Assembly: GCA_020832005.1 (NCBI GenBank)
Contig: JAFIFN010000011.1
Coordinates: 1 to 47,773, forward strand
Direction of reading: 5' to 3'
Source: Gammaproteobacteria bacterium
GTDB taxonomy: Bacteria > Pseudomonadota > Gammaproteobacteria > Steroidobacterales > PWYM01
DNA: 47,773 nt
The translations under genes and the position numbers were made by a program. Positions 1-8,525 of this stretch are shown in pieces (positions within the stretch are counted from its first letter, which is position 1; every line of letters starts with the position of its first letter). A model generated the notes under the pieces. That model ran no database searches. It was not told the origin of the DNA and was given only the letters and a program-made list of their open reading frames with translations.

Positions 1-209
1 GTCGGCAGGTCGACGCGCACATCGTCGAGTGCCAGCGGGCCGATGAGCCTGCCGTGCGCTTCGCCGACCGAGAATTCAATCGGCGCCAGCGCTTCGGCGC
101 GGGCCAGCGCGAATCGCAGCCCGGCCTGCGTCGTGACCAGCCAGGTCAGTGCCGCGATCAGAAGCGCAGCAAGCACTGGCAGTGACCAGATCAGCAGCCG
201 ACGCAGCAT
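1..209 (-). CDS. tamB: TamB, N-terminal fragment (translocation and assembly module)
   Basis: The gene runs off the left edge of the window, so only about 69 residues are visible. They begin MLRRLLIWSLPVLAALLIAA, a basic start followed by one membrane helix, the usual inner-membrane anchor of TamB. After it comes the pattern RFALARAEALAPIEFSVGEA and then GPLALDDVRVDLP, typical of the first strands of the AsmA-like TamB fold. The ATG overlaps the tamA stop by one base (TGATG), so the two are probably translated together. Known role of the family: TamB spans the periplasm and works with TamA in outer-membrane protein assembly and phospholipid transport. The call rests on the fragment plus its position directly after tamA. 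Confidence 0.85.
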   Translation of the reverse strand, partial: MLRRLLIWSLPVLAALLIAALTWLVTTQAGLRFALARAEALAPIEFSVGEAHGRLIGPLALDDVRVDLP

Positions 210-1963
210 CACAGGTCCGGCCTGATACTGATGTGCAGTCGCGGCGAACGTCCTTCCGAGATCGGCTTGGCGACCTCGACGCGCAGGCGACCGATCGGCG
301 TGAGGAAGTGCACGCCCAGTCCGGCCGAGACCACGAGGTCCGACTCCAGCCTGTCGAGACGATCCAGTGCGTTGCCCACGTCAACGAAGGCGGCCACGTG
401 CCAGGGACCGCGGACGCGACGGTGCGCCTCGACGCTGCCGAACACCAGGTGACGGCCGCCGATCGTCCGGCCTTCCTCGTCGGTGGGACCCAGGCGGTTG
501 TAGCCATAGCCGCGCACGCTCTGGTCACCACCGGCAAAGAATCGTTGAGAGGCCGGCAGCTCGCCGAAGCCGCGCACCAGCCCCAGGCCGATCTCGCTGC
601 GCAGATGCAGGGTCCAGTCGTCGCTGGGCGACATCACGCGTGCCGCGGCGGCATTCAGTCGCAGGAAATCGGTCCGCGAAGCCAGCATGGAATGCGAGCC
701 GCGCAGCTCCGTGCGCAGCCGATGCCCCTCGGTCGGCGCCAGCGGGTCGTCGGCGATCAGCCGCTCAAAGCCGATGCCAGGCACGACCAGGGTGTCGGAA
801 AAGCGCTCATCGGCGGAAAGCCGCGTGCGCTCATCGACAACGTCGGTGAACAGGTTGCGCTGCCAGTCGCCCAGAACGCGCCGATGGTTGATGCCAAGGG
901 ATGCGCGCTGGCTGCGGACATCGGCAAGATCCTCTGAGGTGAGCGTGCTGCGAAACGCCAGGCGCTCGCGCAGCGGATCGCCGAACGGGATGATGTATTG
1001 AGCAGCCAGTTCGGTCAGTGGCTCGGACACCTTGAGATTGAGGTTCGCACGGTGACCACGCTGGTTGATGCGTCGCCAGTCCCAGCCGACCGAGCCGCGT
1101 GCCTGCGTATCCGTGCCGTAGCCCAGGCCAAGGCGGATACGCTGGCGACGGGCGGGCACGGTTTCGATGGTCACGGGTACGGTCAGCGTCTCGGTGTTGC
1201 GCTGACCGGTATCGATCACGACGTTGGCGTAGTACTGGCTGTCGCTGAGCGCGTACTGGGTTCTCAGCAGGCGGTCGTTGTCAAACGGTTCACCCTCGCG
1301 CGTGAACACCAGCCGCTCCAGCAGCGATTCATTGAGGATGTCCTGGTCGATCTCGACCTTGCCAAAGCTGTAGCGGGGGCCGGTGTCCATGATCAGCACG
1401 GCACTGGCGCTCAGGGCGGCGGCGTCGATTTCCAGGCGGCGTTCCACAAAGCTGCGGTCGAAGTAGCCGTGGGTATTGGCCGCGCGCTCGAGCCGCGCGC
1501 GCAGCTGGTCGAATTCCTGGTGACGCAGCGGCCGACCCACGACCAGCGGCGTATCCGCCAACAGCGCGCGGAAACTTGGGTGGTCGCGCCCCGGACCGGT
1601 GACTTCAAGGCGCACCTGCGTGAGCCGGACCGGTTCGCCGCGCGAGATCTCGAGCGTGGCCAGCCAGTCGTCGCCACTGCGGGTCAGCGTGCGTGATACG
1701 ACGCGTGCGTCGTAGTAGCCAAAGGGTTTGAGCGCCGCGCGGACCTGGCGTGGGGCGCGATCATAGAGCCTGCGTACGGCAGCATCCGAGAGATCCTCGC
1801 GCTCGGCAAAGCGCACCAGGTCGAGATAGGCGCGCACGTTCGCCGCAGCATCACCCTCCACGCCGGTGAGCTGCACGCGGATACGCGCCTCAAGCGGTGT
1901 GCTCAGCAGCAGCGCCAGCAGCGCTGCGATACAGGTTGAGGCGATCCGATGATCCATGAGCAT
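209..1963 (-). CDS. tamA: TamA, Omp85-family outer-membrane assembly factor
   Basis: 584 residues. A signal peptide (about residues 1-26, ending STPLEA) is followed by a POTRA region to about residue 260 and a C-terminal 16-strand-type barrel. The barrel holds the Omp85 hallmark VRGY in the stretch RFFAGGDQSVRGYGYNRLGP, and the protein ends HISIRPDL. Known role: TamA pairs with TamB to insert outer-membrane proteins such as autotransporters. I chose the ATG at 1963; a second ATG two codons later (1957) would work equally well. The open frame continues upstream into the preceding peptidase gene, but that extension lacks signal-peptide character. The 20-base gap to the peptidase gene and the one-base overlap with tamB point to one transcript. 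Confidence 0.93.
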   Translation of the reverse strand: MLMDHRIASTCIAALLALLLSTPLEARIRVQLTGVEGDAAANVRAYLDLVRFAEREDLSDAAVRRLYDRAPRQVRAALKPFGYYDARVVSRTLTRSGDDWLATLEISRGEPVRLTQVRLEVTGPGRDHPSFRALLADTPLVVGRPLRHQEFDQLRARLERAANTHGYFDRSFVERRLEIDAAALSASAVLIMDTGPRYSFGKVEIDQDILNESLLERLVFTREGEPFDNDRLLRTQYALSDSQYYANVVIDTGQRNTETLTVPVTIETVPARRQRIRLGLGYGTDTQARGSVGWDWRRINQRGHRANLNLKVSEPLTELAAQYIIPFGDPLRERLAFRSTLTSEDLADVRSQRASLGINHRRVLGDWQRNLFTDVVDERTRLSADERFSDTLVVPGIGFERLIADDPLAPTEGHRLRTELRGSHSMLASRTDFLRLNAAAARVMSPSDDWTLHLRSEIGLGLVRGFGELPASQRFFAGGDQSVRGYGYNRLGPTDEEGRTIGGRHLVFGSVEAHRRVRGPWHVAAFVDVGNALDRLDRLESDLVVSAGLGVHFLTPIGRLRVEVAKPISEGRSPRLHISIRPDL

Positions 1964-1983
1964 TTGGCCTGAGACGCCTGACT

Positions 1984-3909
1984 TCAGCTCGGCAGGTTGT
2001 CGATGGGCAGCGGCGGCAGCGCGTCGGCCGGCGTAAAGCCCAGGATCCGCGCATAGAAACTGAACTCGGCCGCGATGCACCGCGAGATCGTCTCGGCCTG
2101 GCGAAAGCCGTGGCCTTCTTCAGCGAACGTCAGCATCGCCACCGGCACCCCCTGGCTGCGCAGCGCCGCTGCCATGCGCTCCGACTGATCCGGCGGTACC
2201 ACCCGATCGCGCAGGCCCTGGAAAAAAATCACGGGGCGTCGAAGCCGCTGCGCGTGATGCAGCGGGGAGCGGGCGCGCATGCGGGCGAAGCGCCCGGCGT
2301 CATCGCCGATGAGGGTCCGGTCATAGCCGGCCTCGAAGCGATGAGTGATGGCAAACAGCGATTCAAGGTCGGCGACTCCGTAGTAGCTTGCGCCAGCGGC
2401 GAAGGTATCGTGAAAGGTTAGCGCACACAGCACAGTGTATCCGCCTGCGCTTGAGCCGCTGATCACGAGTCGCGCGGGGTCGGCGAGGCCCTGGGAGGCG
2501 AGCCAGCGGGCACCGAGACAGCAGTCCAGAGTATCTGTGACCCCCCAGCCGCCATAAAGTTTTCGCCGATACGCACGGCCAAAGCCGGTGCTGCCGCGAT
2601 AGTTGACATCGAAGACCGCGAAGCCTCGGCTGGTCCAGAACTGCACCCGGGCGTCGAATCCCGGATCGGCGGCGCCAGTGGGACCGCCGTGACAGCGCAC
2701 AAGCAGCGGCGGCCGCTCAGTGGCCGCGGCCTGCGCTTGCGGATTGGTCGGCGGATAGTACAGACCATGGGCATGCTCGCCATCACTGGTCGGGAAGCGC
2801 AGCGGCCGGGCATGCGAGACCTGCTCGATCGCGATCCCGGCAACGCCTGCCTGGCGCAGCGCCCGCATGCCATCGTCGCGCCAGCGCAGCACGGTATTGC
2901 CGCGTGTCGGCGAGGCGGCGAGCCACACGGCGCCTTCTCCGGGGCGCGCGGAGAGGTGCTCGACGGCCACCCAGTCACCGTCAATGGGTTGACTGCGGCC
3001 GGTGGCAAGAAACACCCGCTCGATCCGCCAGAAACCCTCGTGGCCGATCGCACACAGGACGCTGGCGCGATCCGCAAAGCCATAGGTGGACATCCGGAAG
3101 ACCCACTGCGGCAGGCCGATGTCGCCATCCGGGCAAAACACCGGTTCCACGCTGTGGCCGTTGTAGCGGTACAGATTCCACCAGTCGCGCCGGTCGCTGA
3201 TGAAATACAGGTGACCATCCGGGCCCCACTGCGGCTGGCACACGGATTCCCCCGATCCCCCTGCCACCAGTGTGGCGTCCTGCGGAACACCCTCGGCATC
3301 CAGCCGGGCAAGCCACAGGCAGGTGGTGTCCCACGGCATGTCCGGGCTGCGCCAGCTCAGGTACGCCAGCTGGCGTCCGTCGGGGCTTGGGCAGGGGTTG
3401 GCGTAGAAGTCTTCGCCCTGACACAGCACCGTGACGCCGCCATTGGCCATGTCCACCGCCACCAGCTGCTGGCTGATCTGCGCTTCGTCGCGGCGTTCAC
3501 GCACGCACAGCAGGCGTCGGCGCAATGTGTCGACCACGAGGTCCGCGTAGTCGTCCGCGCCGCCGTCACACAGCAGCCGGATACCGGACTCATCGATGCA
3601 GCGGATCGCGTGATCGCCCGCATTGACGAACCAAAGCTGCGCACCGTCCACTGCCCAGGCGCCGCCGCCGTATTCGTTGACCGCGCTGCGCACGCTGTAG
3701 CCGGACGGCACCAGATCGCGTGTGCGACCGTCAGGTTCGGCCACGACGACGACGCTGCGACCCTGCTCGGCCGGACGGCCCTCCAGCCACAGCGTACGTT
3801 GGCCTTGCACCCGCGGTTCGGAGAGGCGCAGGCCTGCGCGGCCGACCAGCGCCGGGGTGACCGGCGAGGGCCAGCTGCCATACGGTAGCCTCACGCGTCG
3901 GCCGGACAT
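1984..3909 (-). CDS. S9-family peptidase (prolyl oligopeptidase / dipeptidyl aminopeptidase type)
   Basis: 641 residues with no signal peptide, so probably cytoplasmic. The first 380 residues read as a beta-propeller with repeated segments such as PSPDGRQLAYLSW and WGPDGHLYFISD. The last 240 form an alpha/beta-hydrolase: RCHGGPTGAADP near residue 405, nucleophile Ser487 in GSSAGG, Asp568 in GLRDRVVPP and His600 in EEGHGF give a complete catalytic triad. Family members cleave short peptides, often after proline or from the N terminus; the exact specificity cannot be read from sequence. Its start overlaps the end of the NRDE gene by 19 bases, indicating translational coupling. The family call is secure; the substrate is unknown. 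Confidence 0.9.
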   Translation of the reverse strand: MSGRRVRLPYGSWPSPVTPALVGRAGLRLSEPRVQGQRTLWLEGRPAEQGRSVVVVAEPDGRTRDLVPSGYSVRSAVNEYGGGAWAVDGAQLWFVNAGDHAIRCIDESGIRLLCDGGADDYADLVVDTLRRRLLCVRERRDEAQISQQLVAVDMANGGVTVLCQGEDFYANPCPSPDGRQLAYLSWRSPDMPWDTTCLWLARLDAEGVPQDATLVAGGSGESVCQPQWGPDGHLYFISDRRDWWNLYRYNGHSVEPVFCPDGDIGLPQWVFRMSTYGFADRASVLCAIGHEGFWRIERVFLATGRSQPIDGDWVAVEHLSARPGEGAVWLAASPTRGNTVLRWRDDGMRALRQAGVAGIAIEQVSHARPLRFPTSDGEHAHGLYYPPTNPQAQAAATERPPLLVRCHGGPTGAADPGFDARVQFWTSRGFAVFDVNYRGSTGFGRAYRRKLYGGWGVTDTLDCCLGARWLASQGLADPARLVISGSSAGGYTVLCALTFHDTFAAGASYYGVADLESLFAITHRFEAGYDRTLIGDDAGRFARMRARSPLHHAQRLRRPVIFFQGLRDRVVPPDQSERMAAALRSQGVPVAMLTFAEEGHGFRQAETISRCIAAEFSFYARILGFTPADALPPLPIDNLPS

Positions 3910-4691
3910 CTGACCGCATCATCGAAGCTCAGCTGCAGACTCGACTCGCCATCAACCCTGCCTGCAGGTGCGAATCGCCGCTCGCGCCAGTGCAGCATGC
4001 CCTGGGTGTCGAGTACCAGCACGCTGGAGCAGCGGGTGCCGTACTCCCGTCCTGCAATGAATATGGACGACAGCGCCTGCTCCTTGACCCGCGGCAGACC
4101 GGTGTCAGGCAGCTGGTCGGCCGCCGCCGTCGTGCTGTCGGCCAGCAGTGTGAAGGCAGCATCACAGAGCCGATCGATGTCGTCATGGTGGGCCAGCGCG
4201 GCGCCCAGCGTTGCGCGCGCAAGCACGGTCTTCGGCCAGTCCACACCGGGTGGGGCGTTGCTGATCGCGTGCACGCCCTTGGGCAGCGTGAGCACGCCCG
4301 GTGCCTGATTGGACATCAGCAGCAGCGACTCGCGCGTGGCCAGCAGCAGATTAAACCCCCGGTAACGCCCACCATGCGCCTCGAGCGTATTGGCGAAGGC
4401 CTGCGGGGACAGCGGGCTGGTCAGGAAATCCACGGGCAGCTCGCCGCGCGAGCGGGCTTTCTCAGGGCCACCCGCCGGGGAGCGTACGTTGGTGACGGCG
4501 GCGATACGCCCGATGGTGTTCACCCCCAGCCAGGTGCCGCCAGCTTCGAGGTCGCGACCGCCGGTGATACCCACCGGGCTGTCCCAGACATGCACTGGTG
4601 CAGTCGGACGCGCGTGAAATTCGTCGCGATTCGCGGCGATCACGAGCGGAAATTGCGGATGGCTCCGCCAGGCAACGGCAATCAGGCACAT
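3891..4691 (-). CDS. NRDE-family protein (TANGO2-like)
   Basis: 266 residues. It begins MCLIAVAW and has the family-defining tetrad NRDE at residues 21-24, followed by HARPTAP and a GGRDLEAGGTWLG block. These are the conserved N-terminal features of bacterial NRDE proteins and eukaryotic TANGO2. The Met-Cys start is typical of the family and fits the proposal that Cys2 is functional. The biochemical role is not settled; TANGO2 has been linked to heme handling and to lipid or Golgi homeostasis. The gene overlaps the S9 peptidase by 19 bases. The family is certain; function is left open. Confidence 0.9.
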   Translation of the reverse strand: MCLIAVAWRSHPQFPLVIAANRDEFHARPTAPVHVWDSPVGITGGRDLEAGGTWLGVNTIGRIAAVTNVRSPAGGPEKARSRGELPVDFLTSPLSPQAFANTLEAHGGRYRGFNLLLATRESLLLMSNQAPGVLTLPKGVHAISNAPPGVDWPKTVLARATLGAALAHHDDIDRLCDAAFTLLADSTTAAADQLPDTGLPRVKEQALSSIFIAGREYGTRCSSVLVLDTQGMLHWRERRFAPAGRVDGESSLQLSFDDAVRCPADA

Positions 4692-4751
4692 GGGACGATT
4701 ATAGGCTGCGCGCGGCGGACTGCCGGATCGCGCCGCTTCGCAAGCGTCCGA

Positions 4752-6218
4752 TCAATGGGGCGGGCGTTGTGCGACGGGCGCATTGCCCGTTTCGCTGCCG
4801 GGGCCTTCAGCATCCCGCAGGTGCGCGATCGCATTCGCGTAGTAGGCCAGCACGGGCAGCTCTGCCGGATTTGCCCGGTAGTGGCCCTCGTGTTCCAGCA
4901 CGATATGGCGCAGCCGCAGCATGCGCAGGCCGACATCCACGGCATAGTCGTCGCTCTGGCGGGGCAGATAGACCTGCGCATTGCGACTCATCAGCTCGCC
5001 CTGCAGGCCCTGGGCGCGCTGGCGGATGTCCTCGACGCTGAAATTCGCCTCGGGGTGTTCGTGAAACAGCGTGGCGATCAGGCTCACCGGCAGCACCGGC
5101 ATCAGCGTGCCAACTTCGCACATCAGGAACTCGGCGAGCTCGACCAGTCTGGCTGAGCGGTCCGGTGCGCACAGGTCGCGGGGGTCCCAGTCGCGCTGCG
5201 TTGCATACGCGCGCAGCGACACCGGGCGCCCGAAATTCGCGCAGGCATAGCCGAAACGGTACCAGCGCTTGCGCAGCCCCAGGCGCAGGTTCTGCAGCAG
5301 GAAGCCCAGCATTTCGCGGATCGCCGCCAGGCCACTGCGTCGCGGCGTCTCGGGGTCGAGCTCTGCAAGCAGGGTGCGGTCCTCGAGCACCCGGTCGTAG
5401 TTGATGGCGATCGGCAGGAAGACGATGTCGCGGCTGCCGCGCGGATCGAAATCGCGCAGCATGTAATCAAGCAGTCCCACGCGCGGCTGGCGCAGCCGGC
5501 CATCGCGGCTTAAGCCCCCCTCGGGGAAGACCACCTGGGTTACTCCGCCTTCCACGGCCATCTGCACATAGCGTTCCAGCACGCGTCGATACAGCGGATT
5601 GCCCGAGCCGCGTCGCACAAAGTAGGCGCCAACCGAGCGAATCAGCTGCTGCAAGGGCCAGACTCGCGCCCATTCGCCCACGGCATACGAAAGTACCGTT
5701 CGCGTCATCGCCAGGTGGGCCACCAGCACGTAATCCATATTGCTGCGGTGATTGACGACAAACACCAGGCTTGCGTTGTCATCGAGATCGGACAGGGCCT
5801 GCTCGTCGACGAAGCCCAGGCGCACGCGATACAGTGTGCGCACCAGCTTGCGCGCCAGCCAGCTGCCAACGCGGAAATACACGTAGGCGTTGAAGGCCGG
5901 CACGATCTCGCGGGCATAAATCGCGACCCGATCCATGGCCACCTTGCGCGGCTCTCCTGTGGCCTCGCAGTGCTCGGCGACGGTGCGCGCGATGCGCGGG
6001 TCATAGACCAGGCGGTCGATGAGCACCTGGCGGCGGGTCAGTGACAGCGGCGGGATTTTCAGGTTCAGACTGCGATTGACGCTGTCGATGATGACGTTGG
6101 CCCGGCGGCGGAAATACCAGCGCACCGTGGGCAGCAGCAGTCGTGATACCAGCAGCCACAGCGCAATGCCGGTAAAGACCAGTGCAAGCCACAATGGAAT
6201 TTCGACCGTCTCGGTCAC
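4752..6218 (-). CDS. PlsB/PlsC-type acyltransferase, membrane-anchored
   Basis: 488 residues. One N-terminal membrane helix (about residues 7-30) precedes the acyltransferase domain. The catalytic HX4D motif is present as NHRSNMD (His157, Asp162), and the phosphate/glycerol-binding motif as FPEGGLSRDG (from residue 231), with a third block VFLPIAINYDR near 266-276. Known role of such enzymes: transfer of an acyl group to glycerol-3-phosphate or lysophosphatidate in phospholipid synthesis. It is much shorter than the usual 800-residue PlsB and longer than a 240-residue PlsC, with about 190 extra C-terminal residues. It is therefore best called a PlsB-like acyltransferase of unproven acceptor. 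The 60-base gap to the NRDE gene shows no obvious terminator. Confidence 0.85.
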   Translation of the reverse strand: MTETVEIPLWLALVFTGIALWLLVSRLLLPTVRWYFRRRANVIIDSVNRSLNLKIPPLSLTRRQVLIDRLVYDPRIARTVAEHCEATGEPRKVAMDRVAIYAREIVPAFNAYVYFRVGSWLARKLVRTLYRVRLGFVDEQALSDLDDNASLVFVVNHRSNMDYVLVAHLAMTRTVLSYAVGEWARVWPLQQLIRSVGAYFVRRGSGNPLYRRVLERYVQMAVEGGVTQVVFPEGGLSRDGRLRQPRVGLLDYMLRDFDPRGSRDIVFLPIAINYDRVLEDRTLLAELDPETPRRSGLAAIREMLGFLLQNLRLGLRKRWYRFGYACANFGRPVSLRAYATQRDWDPRDLCAPDRSARLVELAEFLMCEVGTLMPVLPVSLIATLFHEHPEANFSVEDIRQRAQGLQGELMSRNAQVYLPRQSDDYAVDVGLRMLRLRHIVLEHEGHYRANPAELPVLAYYANAIAHLRDAEGPGSETGNAPVAQRPPH

Positions 6219-6263
6219 GCGTGCGTCTCCCCCCTGCAGTGCAGAACGCCTGCGACTACCCTA

Positions 6264-7199
6264 CTACCAGCGCGTGGTGCCGCCCAGCACTTCGGCCAGC
6301 GTTGGACCGTCCCAGGCATCGAACCAGTCGCGGATCAGCCGATGGGAGATGGACATTCCGGGCGGCACGCGGATGCGACCATTGACGATGTCCTCGCGTG
6401 CAAACCAGCCGGCATCGGCAAGTTCGCCGTCATTGAGCTGGATGTCCGTGCTCTGGGCCTGCGCCGTGAACCCCAGCATCAGCGAAGACGGGAACGGCCA
6501 GGGCTGTGAGCTGTGATAGCGCACCTCGCCGACCCGGATGTTCGTTTCTTCCTCGACTTCACGTGCAACCGCATCCTCGAGACTCTCGCCGGGCTCGACG
6601 AATCCGGCAATCGTCGAATAGCGCTGTTCCGGCCAGGTGGTCTGGCGACCCAGCAGGCAGCGCTCGCCATGCGTGACCAGCACGATGATGGCCGGATCGA
6701 CGCGTGGAAACAGTTTGCGTCCATCGGGGGCAGCGAGCACATGGCCACCACTGTCCACGACCAGCGGATCACCGGTCATGCTGCAGAACCGGTGATGCGT
6801 TCGCCAGCCGATCATCGCCTTGGCATAGGCGAGGATGGCGGCCTCGGCCGGGTCCAGCCGCTGACCGACCTGCCACAGGTCGACGAATTCCCCATCCATG
6901 CCCTCGGGTGGTGTGTCCAGGGGCAGGGCGAATACGGCGCGATCCTGGTAGAGGCCCAGGAATACCGCGGTGTGTGCGTCGGGCTCACAGCCCAGCGTCA
7001 CCAGCTGCGCGCGTTGCAGAAAACGGGCCCTAGGGGCTTCCAGGCTTGCCACCAGGCAACGATCGGCATGCACCGGCACAAACAGACTGCGTTCATCCGC
7101 CAGCGCCGCACTCAGCCAGGCGGCATCCTGACGCAGGCGACTGGCGCGATCGAGGTAGCCCCCGGCAAAGTGATTCGCCGGTTCCGGGCGCCGCGCCAT
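6264..7199 (-). CDS. nudC: NAD+ / NAD-capped RNA diphosphatase NudC, without the usual zinc cysteines
   Basis: 311 residues. The Nudix box is complete: Gly199 starts GFVEPGESLEDAVAREVEEE, and the NudC-specific signature SQPWPFPSS follows at residues 231-239. Known role: NudC hydrolyses NAD(H) to NMN(H) and AMP and removes NAD caps from bacterial RNA. The part that normally forms a four-cysteine zinc ribbon reads RFCSMTGDPL, then GGHVLAAPDGRKLFPRVDPA. Only one cysteine (Cys139) remains, although the spacing and the FPRVDP end of the ribbon are kept. The start follows the rraA-like stop after a single base, so the two are probably co-translated. Confidence 0.92.
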   Translation of the reverse strand: MARRPEPANHFAGGYLDRASRLRQDAAWLSAALADERSLFVPVHADRCLVASLEAPRARFLQRAQLVTLGCEPDAHTAVFLGLYQDRAVFALPLDTPPEGMDGEFVDLWQVGQRLDPAEAAILAYAKAMIGWRTHHRFCSMTGDPLVVDSGGHVLAAPDGRKLFPRVDPAIIVLVTHGERCLLGRQTTWPEQRYSTIAGFVEPGESLEDAVAREVEEETNIRVGEVRYHSSQPWPFPSSLMLGFTAQAQSTDIQLNDGELADAGWFAREDIVNGRIRVPPGMSISHRLIRDWFDAWDGPTLAEVLGGTTRW

Positions 7200-7200
7200 G

Positions 7201-7701
7201 TCAGCTCACGAGCTTGCGTTCGCAAAGCACGATGCCATCAGCATCGGCATACAGCCAATGCCCCGGCGTGAACGTCGCCTCGCCAAAGCGCAGCGGCACA
7301 TCCGCCTGGCCCTGCCCGGTTCTGGGGCCGCGGGCGGGGACTGCGGCCAGCGCCATGATGCCGACCGGCATCCCGGCCAGCAGTTCGGTGTCACGCACGC
7401 AGCCGTGCACGACGATGCCCGACCACTCGTTATCAATGGCAAGCTTGGCGAGCTGGTCGCCTACCAGGGCCACGCGCAGCGCGCCGATGCCATCGACCAC
7501 CAGGACATTGCCATGCCCGGGGGTTTCCAGCATCGCTCTGACCATGGAATTGTCTTCATGGGTGGAAACTGTGCGCAGCGCGCCGCAAAAATGACGACGC
7601 CCGCCGAAGTGACGAAACAGGGGGGCGACGACCTGCAGCTCGGCGGCATGCTCGTCAGACAGGTCAGCAGTTCTGAAGATCGGTGTGTCGGCGCGGGTCA
7701 T
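7201..7701 (-). CDS. rraA: RraA-family protein (RNase E regulator / HMG aldolase fold)
   Basis: 166 residues. The sequence has FGGRRHFCGALRTV, LVVDGIGALRVALVGDQLA, NEWSGIVVHGCVRD and GHWLYADADGIVL, which track RraA along its whole length. RraA of E. coli binds RNase E and inhibits RNA decay; related proteins are divalent-metal aldolases or decarboxylases. Here the Arg-Asp pair of the aldolase active site is kept (Arg103-Asp104), whereas E. coli RraA, from memory, lacks that aspartate, so enzyme activity is possible. The start is at 7701 because AGGA lies six bases upstream; an in-frame ATG at 7743 lacks this. It precedes nudC by one base. Confidence 0.85.
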   Translation of the reverse strand: MTRADTPIFRTADLSDEHAAELQVVAPLFRHFGGRRHFCGALRTVSTHEDNSMVRAMLETPGHGNVLVVDGIGALRVALVGDQLAKLAIDNEWSGIVVHGCVRDTELLAGMPVGIMALAAVPARGPRTGQGQADVPLRFGEATFTPGHWLYADADGIVLCERKLVS

Positions 7702-7806
7702 GGTGGTTCCTGTATGGCGATTCAGGCGCCAAGGGTATGACAAAACACCGCGCAGGACAGTGACAGCGGTGGAAGCCGGCCGACCACGCCGGGGGTTCCG
7801 GCCAGC

Positions 7807-8391
7807 TCAGGCAGGCAGTGGCGCAGCTGCAGCGTTGGCGAAGTGCGCCGCGGGGAGCATCAGGCAGCCGGGACACTGCTCTTCGTCGAGTGCGAGCAGG
7901 TCGCGTACATAGTGGGCCGCGCAATGCGGACAGGTCTCCAGCGCCAGCTCATCGCCCGCCCGCAGGCTGGCGAGCAGGTTGGAGGCCCACTCGATCGACA
8001 GCAGCGGCGGCTGCTGTTCGCCGTGCAGGTGCAGATAGCGCTCATAGGCCCGACACAGGCGCCGACCGGTGTCCAGGCTGCCTGCCGGGACACGGCCAGC
8101 GCCATCGAGCAGCCCGCCGCCGACGAACGCCGCCGCCAGCGAGGCGGCATGCAGGCGATGCAGCGGGGTTTTCACGAACAGCGCCACCTGGGAGGGGGTG
8201 CGCCCGCGGCGGCGCCGAACTTCGTTGCCCGGACTGTGTTTGAAATAACTGCCGTAGAGCCGGCGAATGCGGTCGTCCGACAGCCCGGTGAACTGGCGGA
8301 TGGTCCCGGTTCGGGCCTCGTGGCCGATCAGGCGCAGGGCAAGCTCATGACGGGCCCGCTCGCTGCGGTAACGATCGTCGGTGGTTCTCAT
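7807..8391 (-). CDS. FlhC-like transcriptional regulator
   Basis: 194 residues. The N-terminal helices (HELALRLIGHEARTGTIRQ, then TGLSDDRIRRLYGSYFKHSP) match the DNA-binding part of FlhC. The middle (CRAYERYLHLHGEQQPPLLS, then IEWASNLLASLRAG) matches its core. The C terminus has the zinc-binding set Cys154, Cys157, Cys173, Cys176, spaced CX2C-X15-CX2C as in FlhC. Known role: FlhC binds DNA with FlhD as the FlhD4C2 master activator of flagellar genes. The start at 8391 is preferred because GGAG lies nine bases upstream; longer in-frame starts run through the AT-rich promoter region. It is transcribed away from a FlhD-like gene, not in the usual flhDC operon. No flagellar genes are in view, so its target is unknown. 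Confidence 0.8.
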   Translation of the reverse strand: MRTTDDRYRSERARHELALRLIGHEARTGTIRQFTGLSDDRIRRLYGSYFKHSPGNEVRRRRGRTPSQVALFVKTPLHRLHAASLAAAFVGGGLLDGAGRVPAGSLDTGRRLCRAYERYLHLHGEQQPPLLSIEWASNLLASLRAGDELALETCPHCAAHYVRDLLALDEEQCPGCLMLPAAHFANAAAAPLPA

Positions 8392-8452
8392 AGGCGACAT
8401 CTCCGGGTCCGATTTCACAACTGGCCAATTTGCAGAAATACAGTACTGGATG

Positions 8453-8482
8453 CCATATATGGGCCAGAATAACCATATATGG
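8453..8482. promoter_or_regulatory. Twin palindromic operator candidate between the flhC-like and flhD-like genes
   Basis: CCATATATGG occurs twice, at 8453-8462 and 8473-8482. Each copy is a perfect 10-base palindrome, and the copies start exactly 20 bases apart, about two helical turns, so both face the same side of DNA. They sit in the 134-base AT-rich gap between two divergent genes in otherwise GC-rich sequence. This is the layout of an operator pair controlling both promoters. No clean -10/-35 pair could be assigned in either direction. Confidence 0.55.
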
Positions 8483-8525
8483 TAATTAAGGGCAAAAATA
8501 ACCGCACAGCGGACAGGAAAACGCC

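Noticed and set aside
1964-2080. N-terminal extension of tamA to 2080
   Set aside because: It lies mostly inside the peptidase gene and places a signal peptide about 40 residues in; the start at 1963 fits far better.
8453-8482. CCATATATGG equals the eukaryotic CArG box
   Set aside because: Bacteria lack SRF-type regulators; the match is a coincidence of a short AT palindrome flanked by CC/GG.
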